DNA from: Symbiodinium natans
Lineage: Eukaryota; Sar; Dinophyceae; Suessiales; Symbiodiniaceae
Reading direction: 5' to 3'
Assembly: GCA_905221605.1 (NCBI GenBank)
Contig: CAJNDS010002514.1
Location: 1 to 64,000, forward strand
Length of the DNA: 64,000 nt
The notes under the pieces: generated by a model
The model's database searches: none
What the model was told of the DNA's origin: nothing
What the model saw: only the letters and a program-made list of their open reading frames with translations
Part shown: in pieces, positions 44,219 through 56,200 of the stretch
How the letters are laid out: each line of letters starts with the position of its first letter
How positions within the stretch are numbered: the first letter of the stretch is position 1
Program-made: the position numbers and the translations under genes

Positions 44219-46222
44219 CAAACCATGGGCCGAAATACAGTGCTCTTTGTTGTGAGGGGGGCTTTTGTTTTTTGAGACAGCTTATTCGTCTTCCAGACCC
44301 TGTTAGCCCTGCATACTATACGATTACACGGTTCAGCAGCCCTGACATTATCTGCAGGCCATACTGCAAAACGAGCAGCGCCAAGAAATCTTCGTGACTT
44401 GTAAGTCAGGTTATGGCTCATGCTTGGTCTGACCGCGCAAATTCGACTGCTTTGTGGAAACGCATTCGAACATCGCTGCCTGACACCTCGCTTGGCTGCT
44501 TATTGAAGCCACATTCCGGTACAGCCGCCTTTTCCCTGCAGGATTCTTGGCTGCAACGACAAAGTGAGGGATTGTCGGTTTTGCTCACTCCTAGTCTCTC
44601 AAAGCTCCTCCGTGCAGGAGCCGGGCTTCACAGACAGGACACATGGCTTATCATGCGTTCGCTCAGGGAAAGCAAGTAGGTGTGCATTCCTCAGACAAAC
44701 CTGACACACTTGCATGTGAACGTGCTCCGAGATTGCGCTACCAGCTGAGCGCTGCGACATCTCTTGATGCACAAGCTGCGCGATGGTGAATGAGCGCACC
44801 TCGCCGCATGGTTGGTGACGTGCCGATTGCATCAGCGTGGCTCACGTATACTCCCCTTGGAACCTTAATAAAACAATATGTTTAATATCCTCTTGGGTTT
44901 TGTATAATTAAAAATAAAACATGATTCCCAGGGGGGGATAGTCACAAGCAGGCCTTCAGCCCGTGCATGTCAGGAGCTTCAAACATGCTGCGCAGGTCAT
45001 AGTTTTGAACCTTGGCATGATTTACAGAGAGGGCGCATCATTTCGCACATCTTTTCAACGACGAAGCATATGTCCCACGACTTTGCAGCATGGTGTTTTG
45101 AACTGCTCGACGCAGACTCTGAGCTGGAAGCCGTGGCCACAAAGAGCCAAAACACTGCCTGGTTCGACGGGTTTAGTCGACGCTGTCACAAAATTACTGA
45201 GAATGGGCACACCATCTGCCTACACAGCTGGCAAGCGTGCATTTCAGTGGCAGAGTGCAGTACAATCGTGGCCCGAAGCTTTTGTTGAATAGCTGGGCAG
45301 CTGCCTCTTCAGCCACGCAATGCCAAAGAAGCGCCGTCACAATGAAGTTCATGCCTCTGCAATAGGGCCAGGGCCCTGCACAGTATCGATTGCTCTCAAC
45401 GGTTGCCTGGTTGGTCTTGGCCAATCAGAAGTCTCGGCTCCAGGCCCTGGACATACCCCACTGCCTCGTTCCGCGAACGCCTTCGGCCTTAGGCGCTCAG
45501 ATCGGTGATCTCCCCCTTTAACTGTTTAAGATCAAAGAGATACCTCAGACTAAGTTGAGAGCGGGTGCCGCGTCGGACCTGCAAAACAGCTGCCGCTTCG
45601 GCATTGCCCATGGCAGAACGGATTCAACACGGCCAGCCTCATCGGTAGCCTCTTCACATTTTTCCTTCGCATGCGAGATCACATGCTGTAACCGACTCCC
45701 CCGAAACCCGGTGTCTGCGGGCACTGGTGTATATACTGGTGTGATCTGCCCATATCTGGCCTAACTACGCCAGGGTGCACGCACCAATCCAACGGTCATC
45801 AAGCAACACAACTCATCAGTGTTGAGCCATCGGCCCTCTCCGCTTGGGCCTGATCTCCATCAAAAATGATCCAGGCCTGCTCACGAGAAGGTGCGGCCAC
45901 GGCAAGCCCTGTGACGAAGCAGCCTTCTTCAAAGACTGGCCTTCAGCAAGTTGGCCAAGGACCGCCGGCCAGGGCTGCTCTCTGCAAAAATACCTGCTGA
46001 TAATTGCTAAAATAGCCATAGCTCTATCTGCAGAGTGTCCTCTTGCCGCATGCTCAGGGCACGCAGGGAGGGCCAGGTGCGGTCCAAGTCGAGCTGCAGT
46101 TGTCGCTCCTGAAGCCACAGCGAACTTGAAGGGATGGCATGGTGTAAACAACACAAGGCATTTCAACTACAAAGGCTGGGCCGGTTTAGTCGCGAGGTCC
46201 GCGAGATGCGCCGCTTTTCAGG

Positions 46223-46224
<2 letters not shown>

Positions 46225-46267
<43 letters not shown>

Positions 46268-46270
46268 GTG
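46225..46270 (+). repeat. (GT)n microsatellite
   Basis: About 20 uninterrupted GT units. The frames through it (VCVCV runs) are not genes. Confidence 0.95.
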
Positions 46271-47134
46271 TATCATGCGTGCAAGACCTGCAGTGCTTCT
46301 TCTTCATTTGGTCTTTCACCCGCCCCGGGCTGGCTGGGACTGCAGCCTCCAGTTGCAATTGCCGATCTTGATGGACCAACCAGTGCTGCGCAGCAACCGC
46401 AGGGATATCTTAGCTGCCTCTTCAACTTGTCATGCACATTGTCGGTGTCATCGGTGCATTGGTGCACTTTGATGCTGCCTGTGCTTTAAACGATTACTCC
46501 ACCCTAGTGTATTCCGTACTCAAAATGTCTGGTGCAAGTATTGCAGTACACATACGACTAAAAGATGCACACGTGCTTGCCCGCCTGCCGGCCTATGCAC
46601 CAACAAGATTCTGGCCCCCATGTTGAAAATACCATTCGTTTCTCTGACTCTAACTGAGCTGGCCTTCTCAGGCGACAAATGCGGTGATCCTCTGGCTGCC
46701 TCCTGCCATGCAAGCATTGCTGGAACATCTCCGGTTGATAGGGTGTGTTACGACAAACTGAACGCCTTCAAATGCTCAAGTATGGACCAAAGTTTAGTCA
46801 GCTTGCAGCTTGACAACGCCGAAGCACATCCAGCCTCAAGCAACTCCTGATATCGCCCACCTCAAGCGCGCAGTTCTCTTTGAGCAAGTTGGACTCAAAG
46901 CATGCTATTGCGGCAGCAGAATGCCTGCTGATCTGGAGCCACATGCACTAACACTAACATGATAATGGCACGTTTTCGTCAGCGCTCATGTGCGAGCAGT
47001 CCCAGCAGCAAGGTGGTCGTTGTCCCTAGCTTCCCAGACAACGGAGGACCCGGTAAAAAAGCCAATAGAAAGACCTGCTTGCAGTGCTGCGCTGGATCAT
47101 CAGTGGTCACGCCATGGTGTGGAGTTTCTCAACC

Positions 47135-47162
47135 GGGTTTAGGGTTCAGGCGTTTAGGGTTA
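47135..47162 (+). repeat. Short telomere-type array
   Basis: GGGTTTAGGGTTCAGGCGTTTAGGG: three imperfect units. Confidence 0.75.
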
Positions 47163-47401
47163 AGTTGAGGCCCCAGTTCCAATTCTATACAGCCCCTGCA
47201 GTGACTGGAAATCCCTACCACTCCTCACAAAGTTCTCCCGATGCAAGGAGGTTCCCTGACCTTACGCGCCCGTGCACGTATTGCCGCGGCGCAATATCTG
47301 TCATGGTGCCGGGTGCACACTTTGCATCAAACAACTTTGGCAAAACAAGGAAGGGCACCCACTGGCATGCAGCGTGATGCACTTCACTTGCGCCAGCCTG
47401 A

Positions 47402-47890
47402 TCAGAACAACGTCTCAGGCCCTCCGAGGCGCGTGCGCTGCCTCACGGCTTCGACGTCAGCAGCTTTGGCCTGAGGTCCATGGGGTGATGTGCACCTGAT
47501 AGGGTTTTGGGCTCTTGGATGAACCAGACCAGTGCCAATCTTCAAAAGCCATCTACATGCAAGGCATACAGCAACAACTATCGGCATCTCTCTGCTGATC
47601 TGTCTCCGTTGCTGAGGCATGTGCCCAACGTTCGAAGCGTGCACAGCGAGGCCTGCAGTCAACATCGGCTGTGATGTATCAAGGACCCTCTGACACGGAC
47701 CTCTACGATGTGAGAAAACTGTTGCTTGGAACTTAATTAACTTAATGTAAGGGAGCACACTTCGTGGTAGAATTCCGCGGACGGTTGCGACTTGGACGGG
47801 TTTCCACTCGCGCACTTGGACAGAGGGAGCTCGTGCGTTGTCGTTTCGTGAGGGCATTTCTTCAACAATGACAGTTCTTCGGGGAACCAT
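47402..47890 (-). CDS. Exon-like ORF, unknown
   Basis: From the ATG at 47890 the first ~45 codons (MVPRRTVIVEEMPSRNDNAR, then APSVQVREWKPVQVATVRGI) look coding. The frame is open for about 16 more codons upstream, to a TGA near a TTTCAG acceptor, so this may be an internal exon. The remaining ~115 codons look like intron or untranslated sequence (Pro/Arg/Gln-rich), so the real exon probably ends near 47750. No family is recognised. Confidence 0.25.
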   Translation of the reverse strand: MVPRRTVIVEEMPSRNDNARAPSVQVREWKPVQVATVRGILPRSVLPYIKLIKFQATVFSHRRGPCQRVLDTSQPMLTAGLAVHASNVGHMPQQRRQISREMPIVVAVCLACRWLLKIGTGLVHPRAQNPIRCTSPHGPQAKAADVEAVRQRTRLGGPETLF

Positions 47891-48257
47891 GCTTGTGATG
47901 TCTCGATAATTGTGGACGTGGTGCTTTACGATTTGGACGGAATCTCATTCTGAAATCTTCGGCGGAAGGGGAGGTTCTTGCTGCGTTGTTGGAAAGGGAT
48001 TCCTGTCGATCAGAATCTCAAACATAGTACAAACATAGAAACATTCGGGCACACACGCATATAAAACATGTAGACGTGGACATGTATACATGCATACAAC
48101 CATGATGCAGTGTTCCTGTATGCTTCATGCTTTTCCGATGCTCGAAGCTTCTAAGGTTCTTGGGCCTGAGGTCCCTGCGAGCTGGGGTCACCGCAGCGCT
48201 CGCAGGAGCAGAAGGGTGCCCAGACCTCGGAAGCAATCCAACAGAATGTCAAGGATA

Positions 48258-48299
48258 TTTAGGGTTTAGGGTTTTTTTTTAGGGTTTAGGGTTTAGGGT
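48258..48299 (+). repeat. Interstitial telomere-type array split by a T run
   Basis: Two TTTAGGG units, a run of nine T, then three more units. Confidence 0.9.
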
Positions 48300-48712
48300 C
48301 AATCAGATTATGCCAAGCTCGAGTGACTCTAAGAGCCTCTCCTCGTAGTGGTCTGGCAGGCACATCTCCTGAGGTGGACAAGATTAGAGCGCGCAGCTGA
48401 GCCGGTTCTCTTGTGGCACATCTCAGCATGGATGGCACCACAAGCAATCGCGGCACGTTGCTGGTGCTGGTTGCCGCTCAGTTCACATGTCTTTTGTCCC
48501 TAGCGCGTTGCCAATGGAAGCATGGGATGTGAGGCATCGCCGCAGGCAGCTCTGCATGGCCTGAGATAGTCTTCTTTGTCTGCGTGGAGCCAGATAACCA
48601 CGCCATTGCGCTCGAAGTCGCGTGCGCAAGCAACCTCCGGATCTGATCTCGTTTTCAAAGGCAGGGTGAAGGTTCCTGCGGCCGAGCGCGGGAGGGCAGA
48701 AAGGCGGCCGAA

Positions 48713-49988
48713 CTAGGTGAAGGATGCAGGGTCCACTTCCAGAATGGCCATGTCATCGAAGTAGGGTAAAGCTGCAGGCAGAAACTCTCGAGCCGATTCG
48801 AGGTCAAAGTCCGTCGTGACTACCACATAGAACCCGTCCTTCATACGACCAGGAAAGCTGCCGGGCCAATCCTCCAGATCCGACTCTCGAATGATGCTCT
48901 TGTACTCGCCCGGCTCCCTGCCTTCCGGGTCACCTCTAAACATCCCGAAGTTGAACACCGAACGTGGAAACGTGAGCTCCGCGCAAAATGTGCTGTTGAA
49001 GGCCACTGCCGTGTTTGCCATGGCAATGTGCACTGGCAGTCCATGTTTCATGGCGTTCACCACCCTCCTTCGCAGGTCCTCTCGCATGTCCTCAATGCTT
49101 ATGGATTTTCTGATCATAGTCTCTCCCATGACCCATTTCGCATCAATTTGCACATACGCAGAATAGGTCAGGAACGTGTCGGCTTCCTTGGCGTGGCCGT
49201 TACACACAAGAAGCACTGTTCTGCTCCAGCGCGCAGCCTCCGAAATCCGCACGGGCAACTCCTGAGCCATCGCTTCTTTTTTTTTTGTGGGGCGCGGTTC
49301 TTGTTTCTTGGGCGCGGGGTGCGAGTCGTAAACCCGAGCATTCTAGAATATGCGGATGATGTGAAACATTGTTGCGCTCCTTGAAGCCGATGACGAGGGG
49401 CCACTGCGGAGGCTCATCTGGCAGCTCCGGCGGAGGAGGTGGAGGAGGTTCCAGTCCTAAACGATCGCGAGCCTCACGAAGACAGGCCTGCAGGAAGAGA
49501 GCCAGCACGTAAGCGGCTCTGTTCTTGCCCCGCAAAACGGCGAGGTCAGGACGGCCAAGTTCCTGAAACCTCTGATAGCTTTGCCTGGTGATGAACTCAC
49601 CAGACTGCATCTCCAGCATCTCCTTCAACAGCTGGCTGCCTGTCCTCAGGGAACTTTGCGCATTGGCCCAGCTGAGGTCTTTGTCACCTACGTATTCGAG
49701 TGCCATGCGAGCTGGCAGCTGCTCAGCTTCATCTGCCGTCTCGGCAAGGGCGATGACTGCCTCTGGCATCAGGCCTGCCAGCAGCTCCTCGGCTTGCTTG
49801 GCACTCAGGGTCTCAGCATCCGCCGGCTCCGGCAGCTTCTTAGCCGAATCTTCCGTGGGTGGCGGGGGTGGAGAAGGCGGAGCGGGCGATTTTCCCCGCG
49901 TGGCGGGCTTCGCCGCTGGCTTCGCCGGGGCCTTGCCTGCAACTTTGGAAGGTGCCTTTCCAACAGCTTTGGCAGCTTTCGGTGCCAT
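48713..49988 (-). CDS. Two-exon gene for a 389-residue protein of unknown function
   Basis: Proposed exon 1 is 49988-49368 and exon 2 is 49261-48713, with a 106-nt intron between (GT at 49367, CTCAG|G at 49262/49261, phase 0, reading FKERNN|ELPVRIS). Without splicing, exon 1 would read into a short unrelated tail, and exon 2 would begin at the ATG inside the intron end. The N-terminal ~55 residues are Ala/Lys/Pro-rich (MAPKAAKAVGKAPSKVAGK, then a Pro run). Residues 58-180 are helical with LSAKQAEELLAGLMPEAV and FITRQSYQRFQELGRPDLA. A Pro run leads to a globular C-terminal part with RTVLLVCNGHAKEADTFLTY, IDMREDLRRRVVNAMKHG-like helices and TFPRSVFNFGMF. The C-terminal part resembles a domain I remember from other dinoflagellate predicted proteins, with no known role. 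No catalytic motif, membrane segment or signal peptide is visible. Splice sites are inferred. Confidence 0.65.
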
Positions 49989-51607
49989 GGCTTGACTTCA
50001 GCTGGCAACTAAGCAACTACATGCTGACTTGGGCTGGCTTGGACCTGCCGAGCATCACTGCCATATCCGAATCTTCATCCGTGCCTCTGCGATGGCAATC
50101 TTGCAAAGCTGATGCTCCCAAGCTGCGAGCTGATGGCTTCTCTCAAGAAGGCAGCCGGCATGACCGGCATGACAACTCCTTCTTTGCCAGTTGGGCCCCG
50201 AAATCTTGGCAACATCACACCTACTATTGTTTCAGCCAGTGGGTGGACTACCGTGCGCACTTGTTGTATGTCGTGCTCTGTCAGCGTGCTCGTGCGGCTC
50301 ACCGGGAAACAGCTGGGAACCGCAAGGCGCATGCCGAGATGTGCAGGGCTGGCTCCCAGACAGTGGATTCCCTGCGGATTGTCCCAAGCAGCCGTTGCGA
50401 ACAGCACACCCTATACTACTAAATATAACCTCTATTAGAGTACATGAACCATAAACCTTCTTTCTGGTGTCATGTTTGGTCTATGGAAGGGTGAGACACC
50501 CTAATGTTCGCTAACACAGACCACGGAGTTCTTGGATCCTTTCCAGCCCTCTACGCTGCGGCTGCTCTCTTCAATCAACATGTAGCTGACTCCATGGTCT
50601 CATTAGTGACTCATTAGTGTCAATAAGCTAGAAATAGATGAGCAGGAAGCTGCCCTGTGCAACCTGAGCAGGACTGGCGCAGCTCGGTAGATTTCCGACA
50701 GCAGGGCTTGGCTTCCCGCCATGGAAATGGTCAAAACGATTCCACTGCATCTCTCAGGACTTTCCACAACCTTAGGTGCAATTTGCACAAGCTTCCTGCA
50801 TGATGCCCAGATGCCGAAGATGATATAGAAGATGGTGAAAACGAAGCACACACACGCACACACACCCGCATCTGGAGGCTTGAAGAGTTCTGGAATCGGC
50901 TGCGCAGCGCCCTTCGCCAGATGACATAGCTGACAGCTAACGACTCCGAGATGCCCTTCCTTGAACATGGGGTTGTGCTTGATCGTCATGTGATCCTTTG
51001 CGGGTCTCAAAACAATTCACAGAGGCTGTGACATCCTTTGTGGATACTTCTTTATCTTTGAGCCTGCAGCCTTTCCACCCCTTTGCCACATTTAGAATCA
51101 GTATCCAAGCGTAGTGTCGGAACTTGAGACCTTGCATGTCTGGTCGTGGCAAGAAAACGATATCCCCACATATCCCCCGAATCCCCGAGGCTATCCACAA
51201 TCTCAAGGCATGTCTGTGCTGCCTACTGCAGGTACAGGCCATGCAGTATCTGCGACTGAGTTGCGCAATCTTTGCACTTTACGATGCTGCACCCTTTCGG
51301 ATGCTCCGTCCAGTCCTATCCAGTTGTGAACAACGAGGCGCATTGGGAAGACTGCCATCCATGGGGAGTTGAAAAGGACTTAGCAGCCTTTCAGCCGGGC
51401 TTTCACGGGGATTTCACTGTGTTCGCCGACCGTCGATGCGATCGATTGTCATCCGGTCATCCCCAGTCGCTGCCCAGCCTTCCAGCCATCGTAGGTCCAA
51501 GCGGGGAAGTGGCCCGCGAAAGCCTTGCCATCCTTTTCGATTCGGTAGGCTCCTGCAGGCCCCCGTAGGATCCCGCGCTGGAATTCAGAGGCAGGAAAGC
51601 AAAACGA

Positions 51608-51665
51608 ACCCTAGACCCTAAACCCTAAACCCTAAACCTTAAACCTTATAAACCCTAAACCCTAA
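51608..51665 (-). repeat. Interstitial telomere-type array
   Basis: About eight CCCTAAA units with CCCTAGA and CCTTAAA variants. Confidence 0.9.
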
Positions 51666-51837
51666 CGACAAATCTGAGGCCTGCTTCCATGTTTTTGTGC
51701 GTATTGGTCAGGTGCCTCGGCTGCTTTCCATTCCCTCCGAACCAACTCAGGTAAGCCTTTGCATGCCAGGGCACGGCTCGACCAGATCCTCCATCTTGAC
51801 CCAGCTATCCCAGGATCCGTCTGCCGCAAATGCCTCA

Positions 51838-51930
51838 TGTGGGCATCTCCCCCAAAGAGAGGGGGGGGGGGGTCCCCTTAGACCCCAAATAGAACAGAAT
51901 CCCTTAACGTGTCCCAAAAAGGGTAAGCAG
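51838..51930 (+). repeat. Dispersed short repeat, copy 3
   Basis: GGGCATCTCCCCCAAAGAGA, a G run, GTCCCCTTAGACCCCAAATA, GAACAGAATCCCTTAA and GTCCCAAAAAGGGT align in order with copy 2. Confidence 0.65.
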
Positions 51931-52036
51931 CCACCACACTGCAGGGATGCAAAAGGTCATGACTCACCCTACTCATATGAGGTCACCGCCTAGAGGACCT
52001 CACCGAGCTGATTTCGACTATGGAATGCCTCCTTAG

Positions 52037-52059
52037 GCTTTAGGGTTGTTTAGGGTTTG
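52037..52059 (+). repeat. Short telomere-type array
   Basis: GGCTTTAGGGTTGTTTAGGG: two units with an insertion. Confidence 0.7.
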
Positions 52060-52185
52060 TTCCCGGTCTACTTGTGGGGCTGGCTTGCCCGGCCATGCTT
52101 TGACAACGTGGGCCCCTGTGCCTTGCACCCAAGGAGCCGTGAGCGGACACTTGAAGGTGTGATACCCCACCTTCCAACCACACTG

Positions 52186-52219
52186 TAGGGTTTAGGGTTT
52201 AGGGCCTAGGGTTTAGGGG
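52186..52219 (+). repeat. Interstitial telomere-type array
   Basis: TAGGGTTTAGGGTTTAGGG, then CCTAGGGTTTAGGGGG. Confidence 0.88.
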
Positions 52220-52582
52220 GCTGCAGAGTCTCACCGGACTCAGGATTCAGGATTCGAAGCCGTACTACAGTTAACTACGGCACAACTCGACTGCAACCAG
52301 ACTGCCTGCCATCGTTTGATGCCTTGCCCTGACCAATCTACACCCCCCGCCTCTATTGCATCCTGGTCCATGATTTGGTCCTGCATGTACCATAAGCTGG
52401 TGTGTGAAAGGCGGTCGCAATTATCTGATGACAATGCCCCCCCCCCCCCCCCATGCGGACAGGATTCAACCAAGCTCCTTCGCCCACATGTCTAGAGTCC
52501 GCTTTCCAATATCTCCAGCACTGTTGTAGAGCTTGAAGACTGTGGGGTTCCTTGCATTCTTCAATCCCCTGCAGTTACCTCC

Positions 52583-52664
52583 ACCCCCCATCGTTTTCCA
52601 TCACCCTAGGGTTTAGGGTTTAGGGTTTAGGGTTTAGGGTTTAGCTGCCAAACGATGGGGGGGT
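52583..52664 (+). repeat. Telomere-type array inside an inverted repeat
   Basis: A perfect array of about five TTTAGGG units (52606-52644) is bracketed by acccccatcgttt-type arms. The left arm is 52583-52596 (ACCCCCCATCGTTT), matched by AAACGATGGGGGGGT at 52650-52664. The arms would form a ~14-bp stem with the array in the loop. Confidence 0.8.
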
Positions 52665-52971
52665 GACGTGCAGTTAGGAACTCCGTACTGTGCCACCGAT
52701 ACAAGCGGAAAGCTTTTCTTTGACTGGGGTGCTCAGCTCCAGGCCTACTTGTGAGGCTCGCGCGGTCTGTTGCTACGCATGGCCAGTAGTCCAGTCCAAC
52801 AAAAGCAGCGCTAATCTCGCATAGATGCCATGGCAGACTGCACCTACCGTGTGCAAAAGATTATAGTCACTTCCGAGAGTTCATCAACAACTACCTGGCA
52901 TAATCTTCCTGAAACTGGCCTGCGCGCGCCGAAGGTGGACTTGACTGCTCGACTGGAGTACGTAGTTAGCG

Positions 52972-53244
52972 TCACTTGCGCAACCAAATACTACCATCAC
53001 TCCAGGTGATCGATGCCTGTGCCTCGAGAGACACCGTGCCGAAGTAGCCCTTGCCATTCACTTCAGTTTCAACCACATTGGCCAGCTCGTTTTGAAGGAG
53101 GGAGGGTTGAATACCGAATGCGAAGTTCCAATAGAGGTACTCATCAATAATTTCGCCCATGTGCCGGCCGTTCTTCTTGTTGTACCAATTGCCTGTCATC
53201 TTCTGTACAAGGTGGGAGTGCCTCTGAAGCACGACCACTTCAGC
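52972..53244 (-). CDS. Terminal exon encoding a WSDGxxW-type small domain (function unknown)
   Basis: The frame ends at TGA 52974-52972 with ITWSDGSIWLRK. The exon start at 53244 follows the acceptor GATCAG|GCTG; the frame upstream has no ATG, so this is not a first exon. The protein reads AEVVVLQRHSHLVQKMTGNW, then GEIIDEYLYWNF and GYFGTVSLEAQASITWSDG. The order W - G - GxI - LxW - G - WSDGxxWxR matches a repeated beta-rich module I recall from dinoflagellate predicted proteins, with no assigned role. Upstream exons were not identified with confidence in 53.3-56 kb. Coding assignment rests on residue pattern and an intact frame of 138 codons including the region before the acceptor. Confidence 0.5.
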   Translation of the reverse strand, partial: AEVVVLQRHSHLVQKMTGNWYNKKNGRHMGEIIDEYLYWNFAFGIQPSLLQNELANVVETEVNGKGYFGTVSLEAQASITWSDGSIWLRK

Positions 53245-56200
53245 CTGATCGAACGTTATCTGCAGGCTGATTGATTGCGCATCTTCTTTGCAGGCTGGGC
53301 AGGCATCCGTTTCCGCACATTCTGCCGCACAGCGGCCTCCCATCTTTGGGCTGTTGCCCTGCCACCCTGGCCACGCGCCGGTCTTCAAGGATCTTCACAT
53401 CAGCGCGGAGAGCTCCACAAAAATGCAAAATGCATGCATCTAGAATGTTGGGTGACAGTTTTCTGCCAATCAGCTAGCTCATGCTGCGATGCATATACTT
53501 CCGAACGACTTGTCACTATCCATACGGCATGGTGCTGCAATGAACCAAAAGGCTGTGGTCATGGCACATACTGAGTTGTTGATCACAAACCACTTTTCGC
53601 AGCTCCTATTCTTACGTGTCTTCAAGGAGGTCTGCTTCCCGCCATGTAGCAACGTTCAAGTGGGGGAGTTCCCGCAGATTTCACGCAGATACAAGCTTCG
53701 CCAAGCACTTCTGCTGAACTCATTTGCCAAGCAAGCCTTTTAGCACCGCATCCCAAGTTTAAACGTCTCAGGGACCGCCCCAATGAAATCAAAACAACAG
53801 GTCTGAGAAACATTGCTTGTTTACGCGTTCACTTGCTGTGACGACGACCTGGTTCCTTGTCCAGTGTCGAGGGTATTCCGCCGGTCCCCCACCCTCTACC
53901 CAACCCCACCTGCCAACCCCGCGAACCCCAAACAAGGTGCAGGGGTCCAGAGGGGATGGGGGGCGGCGGTTCATGCAACCATGACAGGGAAGGTTGATTA
54001 AGGGGGTTCAGCTGCGACATCGAGTGTCCAGTACTCGAAGAAGCTGACCGGATCGCTTCGCAGTCTCTCTGCACCAACTTCCTCAGCACACTTAAAAGCT
54101 TCCTGGCGGAGGACACGCCTTGTCTTCTTACCCGCTGCTGCAAGACCTCATTCAACTTTGCTGTCCAGCGTCCGTGAAGAGTGGATGTTGCGCGGCACCC
54201 CTGCGCTTGTCAGCTGCATAGGACTGAAGCTGGGCTGCCATAGGCTCACAACATGTCGACGCACTGAGGCCTGCCTTTCGAGCATGATCACTGCAACTGG
54301 TTCGACACCTCTGCACTCGTCGTCGGGAAGGGCTACATTTCAACCACAACGTGACTATGAGTCTGTTCTGACTGCTGTTCAACCTCCACCCAACCTTGAA
54401 TGCCAAACATCTGCCCCCTATCTCTGTGAGAAGCACAGCAATCCCATGGTTGTTGGCCGTTTCTGGACTCTCGTGTCAGAGCGATAAGCTGACCGCACAG
54501 AGTTTCCTCCGCAACATCAAAGTACACGTGGTTCACGTGGTCCAGGGGTCGAGCCTAGCTCAGCTCGTGCTCGCTTCGCAATTTTGATGGCCATTAGCGC
54601 GCCTGACAGAGGCGCGAGAGTGCTTAGGGCACTTCTCTCTACTACTTACTGCTGCATGCGCTTGCCTAGCTGGACTTTTGTTCTGATTCTAGCAGCATCA
54701 AGTTGCATGCAAGACTTCGGACTTCGTTGCGTTGCTGATGCAAAAACTCTAGCAGCTGCTGGCAGTTCAGCAACCATCAGCAGCCATCCATGGGCCATCA
54801 GAGGTTTTTCATCTGCGGCATCCCAAAGCCCAGCCTATCGAGTGTCCCAGGAAGGCAAAAGCACCTCAAAGCAGTTGGACCATGCAGCATTGTTGGCAAA
54901 ACATGAAGAAACCCATCCATGTTCCATCCTTCCATCAGATCTTGCCAATGCTGCCTGCCTGTTTCCATAGCATCCTTGAAAGCGTCAAAGCAATCGTCGC
55001 AGAGCTGATCCAAAGTCCTGGAAGTCTCGCAGTGTCGTTGCAGCAGAGCGCAATGGGGATGTTCAGGTAAGTGCTGTGCTTACAGTCTGCACCTTCTCCT
55101 CATGCAATGTGACATGGGACCCACTGCACACTTCGGGACCTGGTACTTTGTAAACTTAGGCCAAGCCCATAAAGTGACAAGCAGAAGGGCCGAAAGAGGG
55201 TTGCAATGACATTCGGGCGAAAAAGTTCGAAACCAGCTGCCAGACGCATTCGGATGCCGCAGTTCGGACCAGGCAGGAATTGGGAAACAAATCTACCAAG
55301 CACCGGCAGACATTCAGACAACAGCCTGAGACGGACCTAATACCGTAAGCCGAAAAACGTGAATTTAACAAGTCGAGAAGCCTAACACGCTGTCCCAACC
55401 CTCAACTCCAGAGAGACTGGCCAGGCGCCCACGCAAGTCTTTCCCTGCCGAATATGAGACTTGCCTACTTTCAACGACACTGGGAGCTGAGCAATGTTGA
55501 ACAATGGCAAGACTATTGCATGCAAGGTGTCGCTGAGAGAGGCGAAGCTATTGAGTCTTCATGATATTGTGTTCACACCATGCAGCGTGCAGTGACGTCA
55601 GTGTGGCAAGTCCTACGTACAGTTGAGATGAAAAGGATCGCTGGTTTGGATGCTCAAGTCGGGGTTGGGAGGGAGAGGGGTGGGGAGGGTATGAAATGAG
55701 TTTGACTTACGTTGCCTTATGTCCACCAGCCGAAGCTCTGCCACCAAGCCACGAACAGAAAGGCTCGGCATCGCGATGCCCGTGTCCGGGAAACTCGTGC
55801 GTTGCTACCTCCACTTCTGGTGGCGCCTGCGGCCGTTCACCAAAAGACAACAGCAATCTCAGGCTTAAGCACCTGAAAATCAGGAAAGGCTCAGCGAAGC
55901 TCGTGCACAAGCCTCCTCCTCCAAGTTGCACCAGTCCTGGCCCAATGCTTCCAAAAACACTCTTAGATCCCCCCTGACATGGAAGTTGACATCACCTGAT
56001 GCTAGAGACCGCGATGCGAAATATCTGCATGTCCATGCACATGGATATATGAGTGTATGAGTTTATGAAAGTATGAGTGTATGACTGCATGTATGCACGT
56101 CTGAAATTGCTTGCTGATCTATTTGTCGTAACCTTGGTCTGTATGATGCGATGCTGCCCATACAAGCAAAACACGAGTCATGAGCACTGTTTGTCATACC

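Larger units (their letters stand above)
42769..47401. other. Gene-poor stretch upstream of the glycoside hydrolase
   Basis: Telomere-type arrays at 43.6 and 44.2 kb and the GT microsatellite are the only clear features. No promoter motif or spliced-leader relic was recognised upstream of ATG 42768. Confidence 0.45.
49989..52971. other. Gene-poor stretch rich in telomere-type arrays
   Basis: Four arrays (51.6-52.7 kb) and one dispersed repeat lie in the second half. The first half (50.0-51.6 kb) has no supported gene. Confidence 0.45.

Noticed and set aside
44116-44397. Protein with GFRVLGFRVLGFRV repeats
   Set aside because: It is the translation of the telomere-type array. Similar peptides arise wherever TTTAGGG variants are read.
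46201-46489. Poly-Val/Cys protein over the GT repeat
   Set aside because: Microsatellite translation.
51608-52664. True chromosome end
   Set aside because: Arrays are short, in both orientations and flanked by ordinary sequence and exons on both sides, so they are interstitial.
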